NCBI GenBank assembly: GCA_963924555.1 | Contig: OZ004587.1 | Span: 558,001-622,000, forward strand | Reading direction: 5' to 3' | Source of the DNA: Crambe crambe | Lineage: Eukaryota > Porifera > Demospongiae > Poecilosclerida > Crambeidae | DNA: 64,000 bases | Shown here: piece by piece, positions 18,240 through 30,634 of the stretch | Layout: each line of letters begins with the position of its first letter | How positions within the stretch are numbered: position 1 is the stretch's first letter | The notes under the pieces: generated by a model | The model's input: the letters and a program-made list of their open reading frames with translations, nothing else | The model's database searches: none | Told to the model about the DNA's origin: nothing | Made by a program: the position numbers and the translations under genes

Positions 18240-19897
18240 TTAGCTGTTAAATTTTAGCTAGTGCGCATGCTCCATATAAGTTATTTCCGGTTCCGGTTAA
18301 GAATGTAGCACTTAGATGGCTAGACTTACTCTTTGGACCAGGATTCATCTTGATATCACGAGTTTCAAGAAGGAGGGGAGAACCATGTATCTGTGCAAAG
18401 GACAGGTTGAGGGTGGCCGTCAGTGACCAGATGAACTTGGAAGTGGAAGGTGTCTTTATGGAGTGGGGAGGAAAGAAAGAGTACTGATCAAGAGATAAAG
18501 TGTCTGGATGAGGAAGGACACTCTACGTAGTCTAGTGTCTTATTAAATGACTACAGCTATTAAAGAGATCGAGAGAGTGGCTGAAAGTTGGATAAAGATC
18601 GGTATGAGTCCCAGCCCCTGAACGATGCAGTCAAATTCGGACGGTATTCACACACTAGGTTTGATCTAGTGCTACGTACAAAGTAGACTGTAAACTTTAA
18701 CGAGCTACGGCTACACTTCAACGGAAATCTTGGGTGTGGGTACGAGGGGTGTGGCTGGGATAAACATAATATCTCAAGCGCATGCGCAGTTAATTAGTAA
18801 TGCTCTACTCATAATAATTATGAATAATTAGTCTATATATGGAGATCGGACTTGAGAGAGTCCACACACCAGTGAGTCAAGAATAAGATACCTATAGCTA
18901 AAGTCTGTAATTATACGTTTCACATGTTCTCAGCCAAAAATCTCTGCTGTTCTTTGTTGCTAGACTGTTCCATTTCTCCACCATCTTTTGAAGCACACAC
19001 TTTTTCCATCACCATGGTGAGTGAAAACCAGTTCTTTTGGATGATCTTGCAAGACTGAGGACTCCTTTATTCTGTCCTGCTCACTTCCTTCAAAATCTTC
19101 ACTAGTTAATGGTCTTATGTAACCACTTATTCCCTTCAGTCTGCATCATAATCAGTGGAACATAACAGGGCTACAGGGGAACAGGAGTCACTGCACATGC
19201 CTTTGTCTTACCTCGGCCTCTCCAAAGGACCTCAAGCTTCTTTTTCAACATCACATCCACTAGGTATTTGGAACAGTTTCATTAGAGAACTGGTGCGATG
19301 TTATTTAATCACTTGGAACACACACATTTGATTTGTAGTGGGAGGAGATAGTTGTGGTAGTGTAGGAGGTGACCTGATCCTTCCCATCATCTTCGTTTGT
19401 GTCCTCCAAGTATATACAAGCAGTGGAAGAGAAAGAGACACTCCTTTGCTCCTCCAGCAACAATGTATGCTTGGTGATGAGGAGAGGATCTAGGAGAGTC
19501 TTTAGAACAGTGACAGATAGAGAGTAACTTTACAAATCCAATTATTCCAGCAGTCAACAAGTACTTTACGATCATTCAAGCTCCACCCAAGGAAGGAAAG
19601 GCAATTTGTGTTGGAAGAAGTCCAGCGATCAAGTACGTAAGCATGTGACATCAGATCTAGTTAACTACTACAATCATAGAAAATGAAAATAGGTCATAAT
19701 ACATCTACAAACAACCATGAAAGATTTACAAGAGGAAGAAACCTTTATAATTAACCTCTAAACCACTAATACTTTCTCCAACAAAACAAACACCAAAAAA
19801 GCACCACTACAATAATTATTACTAGCAGTTCCAAAAAGAAAGAGTATTTAGTTAATAATACAAGGATAGTCTATAATGTTGAGGGGATGGGTGTGGC
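18240..19897. promoter_or_regulatory. Promoter and talin-downstream block, unit 2
   Basis: This is the homologue of 10,540-11,880 plus the talin-downstream segment, with the NRF-1-like GCGCATGCGC at 18,778-18,787. It contains no coding exon I can support. A shared minus-strand frame near 19,400-19,575 changes frame between copies. Confidence 0.45.
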
Positions 19898-21640
19898 TTA
19901 GTGCTTGGCTCTCTTCTTTCGGATCTTGTACAACTGCTCCTTGGCCAGTTCCAGCTCTCGCTGCATTTTAGCCATCCTTTCCTGCACCTCCAGCTCCTTT
20001 TGGAAATCCTCCATCATACGTCCCTTCACCTGAACCAAGGATATCTTAGTTCACTAGCTGATTGGTTGGTAAAGGGTCATCAGGATGAACTTAATGAGGG
20101 TATACCCCCTCTAATTAAGGGTGGACTATCAGAGCCAGTAGTTCTAATGTATGCATACCTTGATCTTAGTAGCATCTTCGTCAGTTACATTGGCAGAAGC
20201 TTGCTGAGCAGCTTTCACTAATGTTTCAGTGGCCTTCTTCACAGCTGCACCAGCCATCTACAGTACAAACACATTGTTAAAACACATGGGACATGGAAAG
20301 AGCTGCTACTTTATAGGCTTTTTGTATTAAAGGGGAGGGGATTCAATAGCAAGGTTGTGTCTACCCCTTGCAACCACTTTTCCAATATCAAGTTATTTCA
20401 TGAAGTTCCTATGAGGGCATTTTACTGGACACATTTTAAGCTTCAATGGCTTGCTTATTTTCAGACTTAGAAACAGCTGAATTTTCTTTATAAGAAATTC
20501 TTGTTATGGTAAGGGGTCATCAAACGAGTGTTACTCTTACCACTCATGCTTGTACTGTACAAGATTGTGTTGTGAGTATGTACCTGTAATCTCCTATTGT
20601 TCTCTGAACGAGCATCAGCCTTCACCTGACAGGCAATGAGCAGCTGAGCAGTAGAGGAGGCCACGGCCTTAGCTGCCACTACCAGTTTCTCCTCCTTAGC
20701 CTGACCTTGCACCACTCCATTGGCAGCTTCACACAGATTGCTCGTAGCACTGGCAACCAGCTTAGCCTGCACACACAAAAACAGTTCTCAATCACATCAA
20801 TTGATAACTTTAGAGTATCTACATGCATAATAAGAGTCTGCATAGTCACAACTGCAACAAACTAGTCAAAAGTAGTGCCTTGAATTTATAACTCTTAGCT
20901 ACTCACAGCCGAGACGAGTCCTTCACTCCATTGGCCATCCTCTGATTTGGGGTTGGAGCTGAGCTTGCCCTGAGCCACCAGTTCCCTCTGAGCTGCAGTG
21001 GCTGACCTCACCAGAGCACTAGTAGCACCTGCGATATTCTTAGCCGCTTCAAGAATCTGTTCCTCAAAGTTGAGATCTTCATCTGCATGCTACGATACAG
21101 GGGGGAAAATTAATAAATAAAAAATAATAACATATTTTCCTTACAGCTTTCTCCCTTGGTTTCAGTTCGGCCAGTTTCTTAGCAGCTGCTTCGATGGAGG
21201 CAGCAGCCTGTAGCAGCTCAGTCTCGGCTATGACATTGGGATCCTTCGAGTCTACCCAGTCAGCTAAAGTGCATACATCAGCAAAAATAAACCTTGCATC
21301 CTAAATTTTTATACGTTCGTACCTCTGATGGCTTCAGCAGCTTGGACTACTTCTCCAACACAGTTTGCCACCTCCTTGGAGAACTTGGCCAGTTGTGCTT
21401 TCTTTTCTGGAGTGGGCTTCATCACAATCTGGTGGATAAGTTCCAGCAAAGCCTTGAACGCCTGAGCACAATCCTTCCCAGCACTCAGAATCCTGTATCA
21501 AATCAAAGTGCAGTGGCAAAACTGTATATTCTATATCACTATGTGCACAACATTGTTGAGGAGTGTTGCCTAGCAGCTGTAACTTTTATGTTGAACATAC
21601 ATACGTACCTGTCTCTATCATCAGGACTGCCAGCCTGGAC
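19898..21640 (-). pseudogene. Talin 3' end, copy 2 (last seven exons, 5'-truncated)
   Basis: Exons at 19,898-20,029, 20,159-20,257, 20,584-20,766, 20,906-21,089, 21,145-21,263 and 21,323-21,492, plus a partial one at 21,609-21,640, match the final exons of the 38.69-50.88 kb talin gene with intact splice sites and frames. They cover the last rod helices and the dimerisation helix. The homology stops abruptly inside an exon after gccagcctgga, so there is no talin 5' part and no promoter. Expression as part of another transcript cannot be excluded. Confidence 0.88.
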
Positions 21641-22204
21641 AGAGTTTCTGTTTCTTGGGTTTTTCTACAGTTTCGGGTTTGGGGAGAGGAACAAGTTCCT
21701 CCTTGGACCAATGGGCCCAGATACTGGACCCAAAATACCCCCAAACTTATCCGAAAGAAAGGAAAGAAAGTAGGCAAACCAATTAAAAGGCAATCTAAAA
21801 GGGAAAAGAGTGAAAAGAAAATGGCAGGTTACCAAAAATTACCAAGATAAAACTCCTCAAGGGATAGGCAGTCAAAGAAGTCGTTGGTGGCAAGGACAAT
21901 AAGGACAACGAGGATAAGTATGGTGCACTAGTTGCTGGCCACAACCCTATGCCAAAACGTTAGCACATTGGGCAGGGGTTGTGATCGGGAGAAAAGGGTG
22001 GGGCTACGATGGACCATTAAATGAAGTTTAATCCCACAGATTCAAACGTAGTTAATGGGAGGAGTATGGGGAGGGGCCAGTAGCTAGTGCATAAGGCAGA
22101 GATTGGTCAATCATGGGCATGCGCAGAGGGGTTGAAAAAAGTTTGCGAAAGCAGGGCAGCAGTAGCTATCATTGCTGGAACAGGCAAGTGCAGTTGTGTA
22201 ATTA
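21641..22204. other. Unit-specific DNA between talin copy 2 and ankyrin unit 2
   Basis: A plus-strand frame at 21,563-21,850 is open by chance and overlaps the dead talin exon. A gggcatgcgcagagg NRF-1-like site lies near 22,113. No gene is supported. Confidence 0.4.
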
Positions 22205-22659
22205 TAGTGTGTGGAATTGATTCTTGTGGTTTGTGGTCAGTTAATGTAATTATGATCTTGTGGTTGTTTTGGTGACTGTATTAGTGATTCTCAGTGTGTG
22301 ATTGTTTATGATAAATTGATAAATTGTTCTAGTGAGAGATCTTCCACATAAAAGGAAAATACTTATCCTAAAGCCCAATAGAGTACAACTTTATCATTAA
22401 GTCACCATGGAGATGTCATAATAATCACACGTAGCCAGTACCATTCATTTCACTCTTCCCAATAGAAAAATATTTAATAGTCCAAAAAAGTTCTTGTCAC
22501 ACAAATTACTAATTAATAAGTACATTACCAATTATGAAATTGTGTTAGCATAAAGTGTAGAAAAAGCTACAGCATAATTTCAAGATAATTATAGTGACCA
22601 AATGAAAGTGTTGAGTGAGGGAAAGCAGAAATGAGCACAACACAATAGTGAGGGAAGTG

Positions 22660-23922
22660 TCATTGTTTAGTGAGTAAGTATTCCACCAGCTCGCTGTGAC
22701 CCTTCTCTAGGGCCAACTGGAGCGGTGTCTCGTTCAACTTGTTCTTGATGGTTGGGGGGCAATGGATGTGTTCAATCAGATGCTTGATAATGGCGAGATG
22801 ACCATATTTGGCTGCCTTATGGAGCGGAGTCTCTCCATCGACATCTTGACACATCGAGTTGCATCCCTTGTTTTGGGTTAAGTAGTTTACGATGGAGAGG
22901 TGTCCATAGATAGCTGCCATGTGAAGAGGTGTGACATTATCGTCATCCAGACTGTTGGGGTCACAGCCATGCCTCTCAACCAAGTTGATGACGAGGTGGA
23001 GGTGACCCTCTTGAGAAGCATCATGGAGTGGTCGTCTTTCTTGCCAACTGGGAACATCAGGACTGCAATGCATGACATTTATTAAATAGTCTACTACATC
23101 ACTATGTCCATGAAGGGCTGCATCGTGAAGTGGTGTGTTGTTATCATTGTCTGTACTGAGTGGATGACACTTTCTCTCTTCACATAAATACTTGACAGTA
23201 GATAAGTGTCCGAATTGTGCAGCGAGATGTAGGGGGGTGGCTTGATTGTTGTCTCTACTGGCAGGGTGACAGCCACACTCCATTATCAAGAACTTGACAA
23301 TGGACAAGTGACCCTCCTGGGCAGCCATAAAGAGAGGTCCTCTACCATCCACACTACTAGGGAGGTTGGGGTCACATCGACAGTCTTTGATCAGATACTC
23401 TACGATATCGATGTGCCCCTCCAGAGCTGCTACGTGGACGGGAGTTGTCTTGTATGAGGTGGAGTCTGAAAATATGTCCTGAATGGACATGTACTGAAGC
23501 ATCTTCTCCATCAAATACTTTACAGTTTTCAAATTTCCACCCACACAGGCTCTATGTAGAGATGAGGCACCTTCTTCATCCTGGTGGAGTGGATCCATTT
23601 GATGATTTTCTACTAAATATTCGACCGTTGAGAGATGCCCTGCTTCAGCTGCACTGTGGAGAGGTGTAGTTCCCTGCCCTGAAGGTGCAGGGTTGCATTG
23701 AACTTGGTCGATGAGGTACTTGAGCACCTCCAGTCTGCCGTAGTCGGCTGCAACGTGCAGTACTGTATCACCCTCCCTATCCTCGGTCAAGGGATTGAGC
23801 CCCTTCGTGATGAGACGCTTGACTTGTTGTAGGTTTCCTTGTTTGGCTGCACGGTGTAGTTGTCGATTGTGCTCTGTTGTGGTGTGTGCTTGGTCTAACA
23901 TGTCGAGACGTGGGTCGTCCAA
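22660..23922 (-). CDS. Ankyrin-repeat protein, copy 2
   Basis: The intact frame has about 413-420 residues (first in-frame ATG at 23,899-23,901) and the same eleven-repeat layout as copy 1. Compared with copy 1 I count about 41 amino-acid differences. About half fall at repeat positions 2, 3, 5, 10, 13 and 14, the positions that face the ligand in ankyrin stacks. Examples are KK to IY, LC to LH and HASRN to KAAKY inside PLHxAAxxGH cores. Framework residues are almost unchanged. The gene is divergent from a pogo-tail remnant. As in copy 1, the frame is open up to an acceptor-like actacag upstream. Confidence 0.85.
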   Translation of the reverse strand: MDDPRLDMLDQAHTTTEHNRQLHRAAKQGNLQQVKRLITKGLNPLTEDREGDTVLHVAADYGRLEVLKYLIDQVQCNPAPSGQGTTPLHSAAEAGHLSTVEYLVENHQMDPLHQDEEGASSLHRACVGGNLKTVKYLMEKMLQYMSIQDIFSDSTSYKTTPVHVAALEGHIDIVEYLIKDCRCDPNLPSSVDGRGPLFMAAQEGHLSIVKFLIMECGCHPASRDNNQATPLHLAAQFGHLSTVKYLCEERKCHPLSTDNDNNTPLHDAALHGHSDVVDYLINVMHCSPDVPSWQERRPLHDASQEGHLHLVINLVERHGCDPNSLDDDNVTPLHMAAIYGHLSIVNYLTQNKGCNSMCQDVDGETPLHKAAKYGHLAIIKHLIEHIHCPPTIKNKLNETPLQLALEKGHSELVEYLLTKQ

Positions 23923-24144
23923 GTCTCTCCCTCTGTTGTCCTGTGACGTGAGGGAAGGAAAATGTGACTGTAGTAGTAATAATTGTGGTTTTGTGTCTAG
24001 TTATAATGTGTAAGTGGATCGATTGTTTGTCTGATCTATCTATGATGACTTTTGAGCTCAATTTGAACAGTAATAATTATTATATTTGTGTATCCTTGTC
24101 GAAATTTATTATGGAAGTACAATGCGCGCGTGAGCGCTCGAAAA

Positions 24145-24220
24145 TTTTTCGATTGACCACGCCCACTTTTGAAGACCACGCCTGCTTTCGATTGACCACG
24201 CCCACTTTCAATTCAAAACA
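24145..24220. promoter_or_regulatory. CCACGCCCAC-rich block upstream of ankyrin copy 2
   Basis: Three near-repeats of ccacgcccacttt occur here, the counterpart of 5,555-5,670. Confidence 0.4.
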
Positions 24221-24674
24221 CCCACGCTCATTAATAAAAGGGAAAAAAAATTAGAAGGCCATGTAGGGTTAGTCTGTACTTGAACAGTTTCTGTCAACAA
24301 AAATCGAAATAATGCTGCCTTCAATAATAATCCCTACATCACTGCCTCCCACCAAGCTGCTTTGAACGAGCATTTTCTATTCCAACCAACAAATCTGGGT
24401 TTAAAAGTGTGGATGTTATACCAAGGATAAAATGACTCCATCAACTCTGCAAGTGAATCGTCTTATGGAAATTCTACAGTCTGTTTTCATTTGACATTCC
24501 CCTCTACCCTTCAATCAAACAGATGCTCAGGTAAGAAAATAGTACAGTGATCTCTTTTCCCTTTCAGTATAGAGAAACATTTTTTTATACTCTCACTATA
24601 CTCACGTATTCCAATTACTGCCAGATACATTATTAACCATATAATTATACCCTTCAAATTTTCTTTGGATATTA

Positions 24675-25425
24675 TGTAGGACCTACTAGCAACCCACAAA
24701 ATTATTCTCTACGAGATCCTCCTCTGGTTTCTAACTCTTTAGCTGCAATGTATGGCAGCTTAACACAAGATCCTCCCCTCAATTTCTAGTTCCTTACATG
24801 AACGTTTATTGGCTTCTCCTTCGCCTTCCAATCATAGCACCCCACTATTACAAGAACATCCGGTGAGCTCTTCACATCCATCAATATCTCCCACACTGGC
24901 TTCTTCGGTGAGTTCTTCAGGTCCAACCCATCCTCAGATATCTCCCACACTGGTGAGCTCTCCACCCACGCTTGCTTCTTCTTCAGGTCCAACCCTTTCT
25001 CAGATATCTCTCACACTGGCTTCTTCAGTGAGCTCTTTACATCCAACCCTTCCTCAGATATCTCCCACACTGGCTTCTCCTATAGTAAACCCGTTAGTGC
25101 CCGCTGGGTTAATCCCAGAGGACCTCTCTGATATTCTTGCTGCCCCACTAGAGGATGCAGCTATTTCAAAGAAATGTACTAAAAGAATTACAGGAGTTAG
25201 AGCTCTAACTGCAGATGACTTTTCTGAAATGCTGTTGGAAGAGAGAAAGAAAAAAAAGAGAAGAGGCTGAAAAATTGAAGTAAGATAAGAAAGAAGAAAG
25301 GGAACGTAAGAAAAAAGAAAGGGAAGAGAAGAAAGAAAAGGAGGCAAAGAAGAAAGAAAGGAAGCAGAGAGAGAAAAGAACGCAAAATGCAAACGGAGCA
25401 CTCTGTGACAAGGCTGTTGTGTAGT
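24675..25425 (+). pseudogene. Pogo/Tigger-like transposase tail, copy 2
   Basis: This is the same Pro/Ser repeat plus LIPEDLSDILAAPLEDAAIS segment as copy 1. Here the frame stays open further, through KKCTKRITGVRALTADDFSE and a MLLEERKKKKRR end. A two-base insertion near 24,775 separates it from the frame of the preceding exon. There is no catalytic core. Homology ends at the breakpoint palindrome 25,426-25,452. Confidence 0.45.
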
Positions 25426-25452
25426 GATGCGGTTAACTTCTTAACCTGCATC
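25426..25452. repeat. Palindrome at the edge of the ankyrin unit 2
   Basis: The arms gatgc-ggttaa and ttaacc-tgcatc flank a four-base cttc loop. Homology to units 1 and 3 stops inside the left arm (gtagtgatg). Confidence 0.7.
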
Positions 25453-26340
25453 AGGTTTCTCAGTCCTATTTTTGAACTCCTGGCTATTATAACCATGGTC
25501 CTTCGGGTTACAGCCCTCATAAAATTATAGCTACAAATGGATATTATAGGCTGATTCATATGAAGCTGGTAAGAAGCAGTCTTGAAGGCCCTCTAAGACT
25601 AAACTTTGGAAAGCATTACTGGAAAGAGTATTTTAAGTTCAATTATTAGAGTAATTTTGGTGGAATGAGAAAGAAGTTGGAGTGCATTTGGAGGAAGTCA
25701 AGTCTTATCATTGGGCTGCTGGCGCATACTCATGCAAGAATCTGGTAGATGAAACCCTGCCTCCAACATTGAAAAATCCAGAAAATTAATATCAGATTTT
25801 ATTATATCTTGTAAGCTGTGGCTATAGTTGCCCTCCACATCTCATCACAGGGGACTCTGCTAAGTTATTCTTTGAGCTTTTTCGTAGCAGGAATGTGTAG
25901 CATAAATTAAACTGCTGTGCTAGCAAAAATGAGAAAACTGCTATATAGCATTCAGATCTCTACAGAATAGCATCTTACAGGTGTTGAGCAACTTCATCTT
26001 TTGTTGCATTAACAGTAGGAGGTATGAATTTAACACAGATTCTTTTCCCATGCAGACAAATTTGCATGTAGCTTAACATAACTGCTTGATTGAGGACAGC
26101 TCTCTGCTTTACCACCTCCTATTGTAAACCTAGCTAGAGTGGCACAGTGAAAAAAGACCATCCGTGGCTGACCATGGATAAAACCTTGTTAAGAGTGTAG
26201 CTATAGTGTATCCTCATGGCCCAAGGTTAATCATCTGCATTATATTCTCTCTTGTATTATTATTGCATCACATATGGAATAAGTGATTAGGTACAATGGT
26301 TATTATGAGGTAAGCTGATTAGTTGAAACATTAATTCCTG
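25453..26340. other. Unique intergenic DNA
   Basis: No exon or repeat is recognised before the acceptor at about 26,341. Confidence 0.45.
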
Positions 26341-26341
26341 C

Positions 26342-28303
26342 AGAAAATGTTTCTTCACTGCATCGTCACTTAATAATAAATCCAAATTTATTGATCAACT
26401 TAATTCATCTTTTGGAAATGGAGGAATGAGTTGTGGTTTTGATAACCAAAGTGCTGTGACATTCGTACAGTATTTAAAGAGAAAATCTAGTGATTTATCA
26501 ACCAAAAAAGCAGTAATTCATCCTGGCAGGCAGCCTAATGGTATATATGTCTTGAACGAAAGTGTTCATATTGATGAAGAGGGTAACATTATTGATGTTT
26601 CAAATAGTGACTATGTCTTTTTGAGCAGAGATCTAGTTTATGATGGTGAAAAGTTTGCAGCTTGCGATTTAACTCCAGATATTACCCTTCCACTTGATGA
26701 TAGTGTAATAGTGAAACTTATATCAAAACTAAAATCTTGTACAAAGCACAATTTTATTCAATCTCTTCTGGTAATTGCAAGTTCAGTGATGGCATTTCAC
26801 TATTGTCAAATAGTGACGACATACAGTGGATGCCCTATTGCAGTGAGAGTCTGGTACTGGCAAGTCCACTAGCATAGCTGCTGCTTTAGCACTCCAAGGT
26901 CTAAATGAAAAGCACATTTTCGTTAAGGGGATAAATTCTGCATTTCTGGATTGCAGCAGCAAATCTGGTCTACCTTACGGAATAGAGGATCCAAAGAATA
27001 ATGTTGCCTCTAAAAATAATGCTATCAATTTGGGAGAGTTGGCAGTAGACCTCTACAATGGATCTCGCACAGCAAATATGAAAACTGGCTCATTGAAGCC
27101 TTTAAGCATACCATTAATTGCTTCCAATTTTCAAGTAAATCAGCAAGAGAGGTAAGTTGTCTAATTTTTGACTATAGATCATGCATGACCTTTCGATAAA
27201 CTAGTTTTCATGCATGATATACAGGGCCATTGTAATATGCACTACTATAGCTAGCTAATACCACTGCAGGGTACTGAGCAGAATTCTGTTGATTCCTTTT
27301 CGTCTTCCTTCTTGTGGTCCACAAACTTCTTATGAATCTGAAGCTTATATAGGGAACTGTGTGAAGGAATTGAAAGTGGGTGCTATTCTTCAGCTATAGG
27401 ATGGTAATTAGGCAGGGAAAGGTACTTGCTGACAGCCGAGAAAGGATTGATATGTCACGTAATGAGCTTCAAAGAATTTATCTGGCTATGAATTCAAGAA
27501 ATGTGGTGGGTTGGAGTATTTGCTTCTGTTTACTTGAGGAGGTAATTTTCATAACAGCCAATTCCTTATCTACGTATCACCTAGCAGTGTATTCATTATG
27601 ACACTTCCTTACAAGATACTGGCACTGTTGAAGGACAAAACCAGTGAATATGAAGATAATGCAGATGATTTAGAAATACCGGAATTCTCGTTAACATACA
27701 TACGCAATATTAGACTGCAAAGCAAACTACTGCTATTAAGATACATGATACAGTTCTAATTATAGAGATGTTTCAAATAGTACACCATAAAAACTCATTA
27801 CATATTATTAACTTAGTGTACAGCAAGCAAATTTTGCTTCTCATAATTATGTTATGCCATACATAACTTGTTAATTACATTTCCAGATACTTTTACTTGT
27901 ATTTTACAGGAAGGAATAAAATGTGATGACCTTTTTGCTGAAGCTAAGAAACTTTTGAAAGATATTGAAAGATCAAAAGTAGCACCGAATAAACCAGTGA
28001 CTGAACTAGATATTGTCCAGCAAGTATTGAAACAAGTATCTGATGCAGCAATCACAATGGAACCATATGAGGTATACTTACATACATGTTATGATGCCTT
28101 TTAAGTGACTGTATGGATGCATGCATCTAGTCTTTATGAGGCTAACAGAGATTAAGAACAGGCCTGCTATAATTCTGTGGCTCAAGAAGGCTCTCATGCT
28201 CTGCAGTGGTGGCCCATCAGCACAACAATTCTATAAAAACCTTACAGATTGGCACGACTCAAGAGAAAAAAGATATGTTAAAAGAAGGCAGTCTAGACAT
28301 TAG
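26342..28303 (+). pseudogene. P-loop ATPase (primase/helicase-like), frameshifted
   Basis: The first exon (26,342-27,151, donor GTAAGT) encodes KCFFTASSLNNKSKF to VIASSVMAFHYCQIV, then GCPIAV. After a frame break near 26,848 it continues SGTGKSTSIAAALALQGLN, a Walker A motif. Downstream are SGLPYGIEDPKNN, LYNGSRTANMKTGSLKPLS and IASNF, then RVLSRILLIPFRLPSC in a second exon from 27,270. Further fragments include LADSRERIDMSRNELQRIY, CDDLFAEAKKLLKDIERSK and IILWLKKALML. The layout resembles DUF927-type helicase ATPases, by memory of motif order only. Two bases appear to be missing just before the Walker A motif. Probably a mobile-element or virus-derived gene that has decayed. Confidence 0.5.
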
Positions 28304-28482
28304 TATAAAGAGGGGATCAGAAAACACTAAGTTGTGCATCGATATTCATTGATGACAGAAGATTACTTCTTGAACTACTTGATAACATCAAGAAAGGTGC
28401 AATGATATTATGTGTATGATATCATGTAGCTTGCTGCACCAAAAGGGGCCTTTCAAAAAAATGTGCTGTAGGAAAAACTTCC

Positions 28483-29298
28483 ATGATAGATCTATCACAA
28501 GCAGAGAGCATGGATTGTCCTCCACCAGTGAATTCAGCCGAAAATAGCAATCCTCTACCAGCGAATTCAGCCAAGACCACGAATCCAGTGAATTCAGCTG
28601 AAAACACGAATCCTCCTCTGCCAGTGACCCTGAATCCTCCCCCACCAGCCGAAAGCATGAAACCTTGGCCAGCAAATTCAGCCGAAAATAGGAATCCTCC
28701 TCTGCCAGCAAATTCAGCCAATCCAGCGAATTCAGCCAAAAACATGAATCCTCATCTGCCAGCAAATTCAGCCAAGACCCTTAATTCTCCCCCGCCAGCT
28801 GAAAACATGAATCCTACTCTGCCAGCAAATTCAGCCAAAAATATGAATCCTCCTCTACCAGTGAATTCAGCCAAGACCATGAATCCAGTGAATTCAGCTG
28901 AAAACACGAATCCTCCTCTGCCAGTGACCCTGAATCCTCCCCCACCAGCCGAAAGCATGAAACCTTGGCCAGCAAATTCAGCCGAAAATAGGAATCCTCC
29001 TCTGCCAGCAAATTCAGCCAATCCAGCGAATTCAGCCAAAAACATGAATCCTCATCTGCCAGCAGACCCTGAATTCTCCCCCACCAGCTGAAAACATGAA
29101 TCCTACTCTGCCAGCAAATTCAGCCAAAAATATGAATCCTCCTCTACCAGTGAATTCAGCCAAGACCATGAATCCTCCTCCACCAGCAAATTCAGCTGAA
29201 AACACGACACCAGTGAATTCAGCCGAGACAATGAATCCCACAAATCCTCCACCTGAAAGTGTTATTTTTTCACTTTCTCCTACCTCAGAAAGTAATTA
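28483..29298 (+). CDS. Pro/Asn-rich repeat ORF, probably broken
   Basis: An ATG-initiated frame of 202 codons is built of units such as NPPLPANSAKNMNP and PVNSAENTNP. A 300-bp higher-order unit is repeated (28,576 and 28,876 start the same long run). In the second unit a short deletion after CTGCCAGCA shifts the frame, and the repeat continues in another frame to a stop at 29,298 (SLSPTSESN). It lies just downstream of the P-loop gene on the same strand and might be its tail. No known domain is present. Such sequences are intrinsically disordered. Confidence 0.4.
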
Positions 29299-29299
29299 A

Positions 29300-29524
29300 T
29301 TATACACCTTTAATAGCTACTTTATTATTTTCTTTTAAAGTTTTAGGAACGAAGCGAATGTTAGTATCCACAATCATGTACATCATGATGGTACAATTCT
29401 CATGAAAGAAAGGCATCAGAGCATCATGTCTAATCACAGGGCATTCTGGACGATGAGAATGCACAAATACCACTCACTTGATTGCTCAAACTGGTATTTG
29501 CCAGAATGTTAATATCACAATAGA
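29300..29524. other. Unique spacer before unit 3
   Basis: Nothing is recognised. Homology with units 1 and 2 begins at about 29,525 (ccatggagatgtcataataatc). Confidence 0.5.
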
Positions 29525-29820
29525 ATGTGATTAAATGACCATGGAGATGTCATAATAATCGCATGGCAACCAGTACCATTCATTTCACTCTTCCCAATAG
29601 AAAACATATTTAATAGTCGAAAAAAGTTCTCGTCACAAAAATTAATAAGTACATAATGAATAACCAATTACATAATTATCGTTAGGAACAATAAGAAAAA
29701 TTCTATTAGCACAAAGTGTAGAAAAAGCTACAGCATAATTTCAAGATAATTCTAGTGACCAAATGAAAGTGTCGAGTGAGGGAAAGCAGAAATGAGCACA
29801 ACACAATAGTGAGGGAAGTG

Positions 29821-30625
29821 TCATTGTTTAGTGAGTAAGTATTCCACCACCTCACTGTGACCCTTCTCTAGGGCCAACTGGAGTGGTGTCTTGTAAAATT
29901 TGTTCTTGATGGTTGGGGGGCAATGGATGTGTTCAATTAGATGCTTGACAATGGCAAGTTGACCATATTTGGCTGCATAATGGAGCGGAGTGTTTCCATT
30001 GTTATCTTGACACATCGAGTTGCATCCCTTGTTTTGGGTTAAGTAGTTTACGATGGAGAGGTGTCCATAGACAGCTGCCATGTGAAGAGGTGTGACATTA
30101 TCATCATCCAGACTGTTGGGGTCACAGCCATGCCTCTGAACCAAGTTGATGACGAGGTGGAGGTGACCCTCTTGAGAAGCATCATGGAGTGGTCGTCTTC
30201 CTTGCCAACCGGGAAGATTAGGACTGCAATGCATGACATTTATTAAATAGTCTACTACATCACTATGTCCAAGAAGGGCTGCATCGTGAAGTGGTGCGTT
30301 GTTATCATTGTCTGTACTGAGTGGATGACACTTTCTCTCTTCACATAAATACTTGACAGTAGATAAGTGTCCGTTCTTTGCAGCGAGATGTAGGGGGGTG
30401 GCTTGATCGTTGTCTCTACTGGCAGGGTGACAGCCACACTCCATTATCAAGAACTTGACAATGGACAAGTGACCCTTCTGGGCAGCCATAAAGAGAGGTC
30501 CTCTACCATCCACACCACCAGGGAGGTTGGGGTCGCATCGACAGTCTTTGATGAGATACTTTACGATATCGATGTGCCCCTTCAGTGCTGCCACGTGTAT
30601 GGGAGTGGTCTTGTATGAGGTGTGT
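29821..30625 (-). pseudogene. Ankyrin-repeat gene, copy 3a, N-terminally truncated
   Basis: The C-terminal ~260 residues of the ankyrin gene (about seven repeats, stop at 29,821) are open. The first half is replaced at 30,626 by unrelated and inverted sequence. Binding-surface residues again differ from the other copies (AAKNGH, AALLGH, AAVYGH). It lacks a start of its own unless a downstream Met is used. Confidence 0.8.
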
Positions 30626-30634
30626 GGTCTTGTA

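Noticed and set aside
28388..29241. Minus-strand frames reading AEFAGRGGF repeats
   Set aside because: They are the reverse complement of the Pro/Asn repeat; the plus frame has an ATG and a better context.
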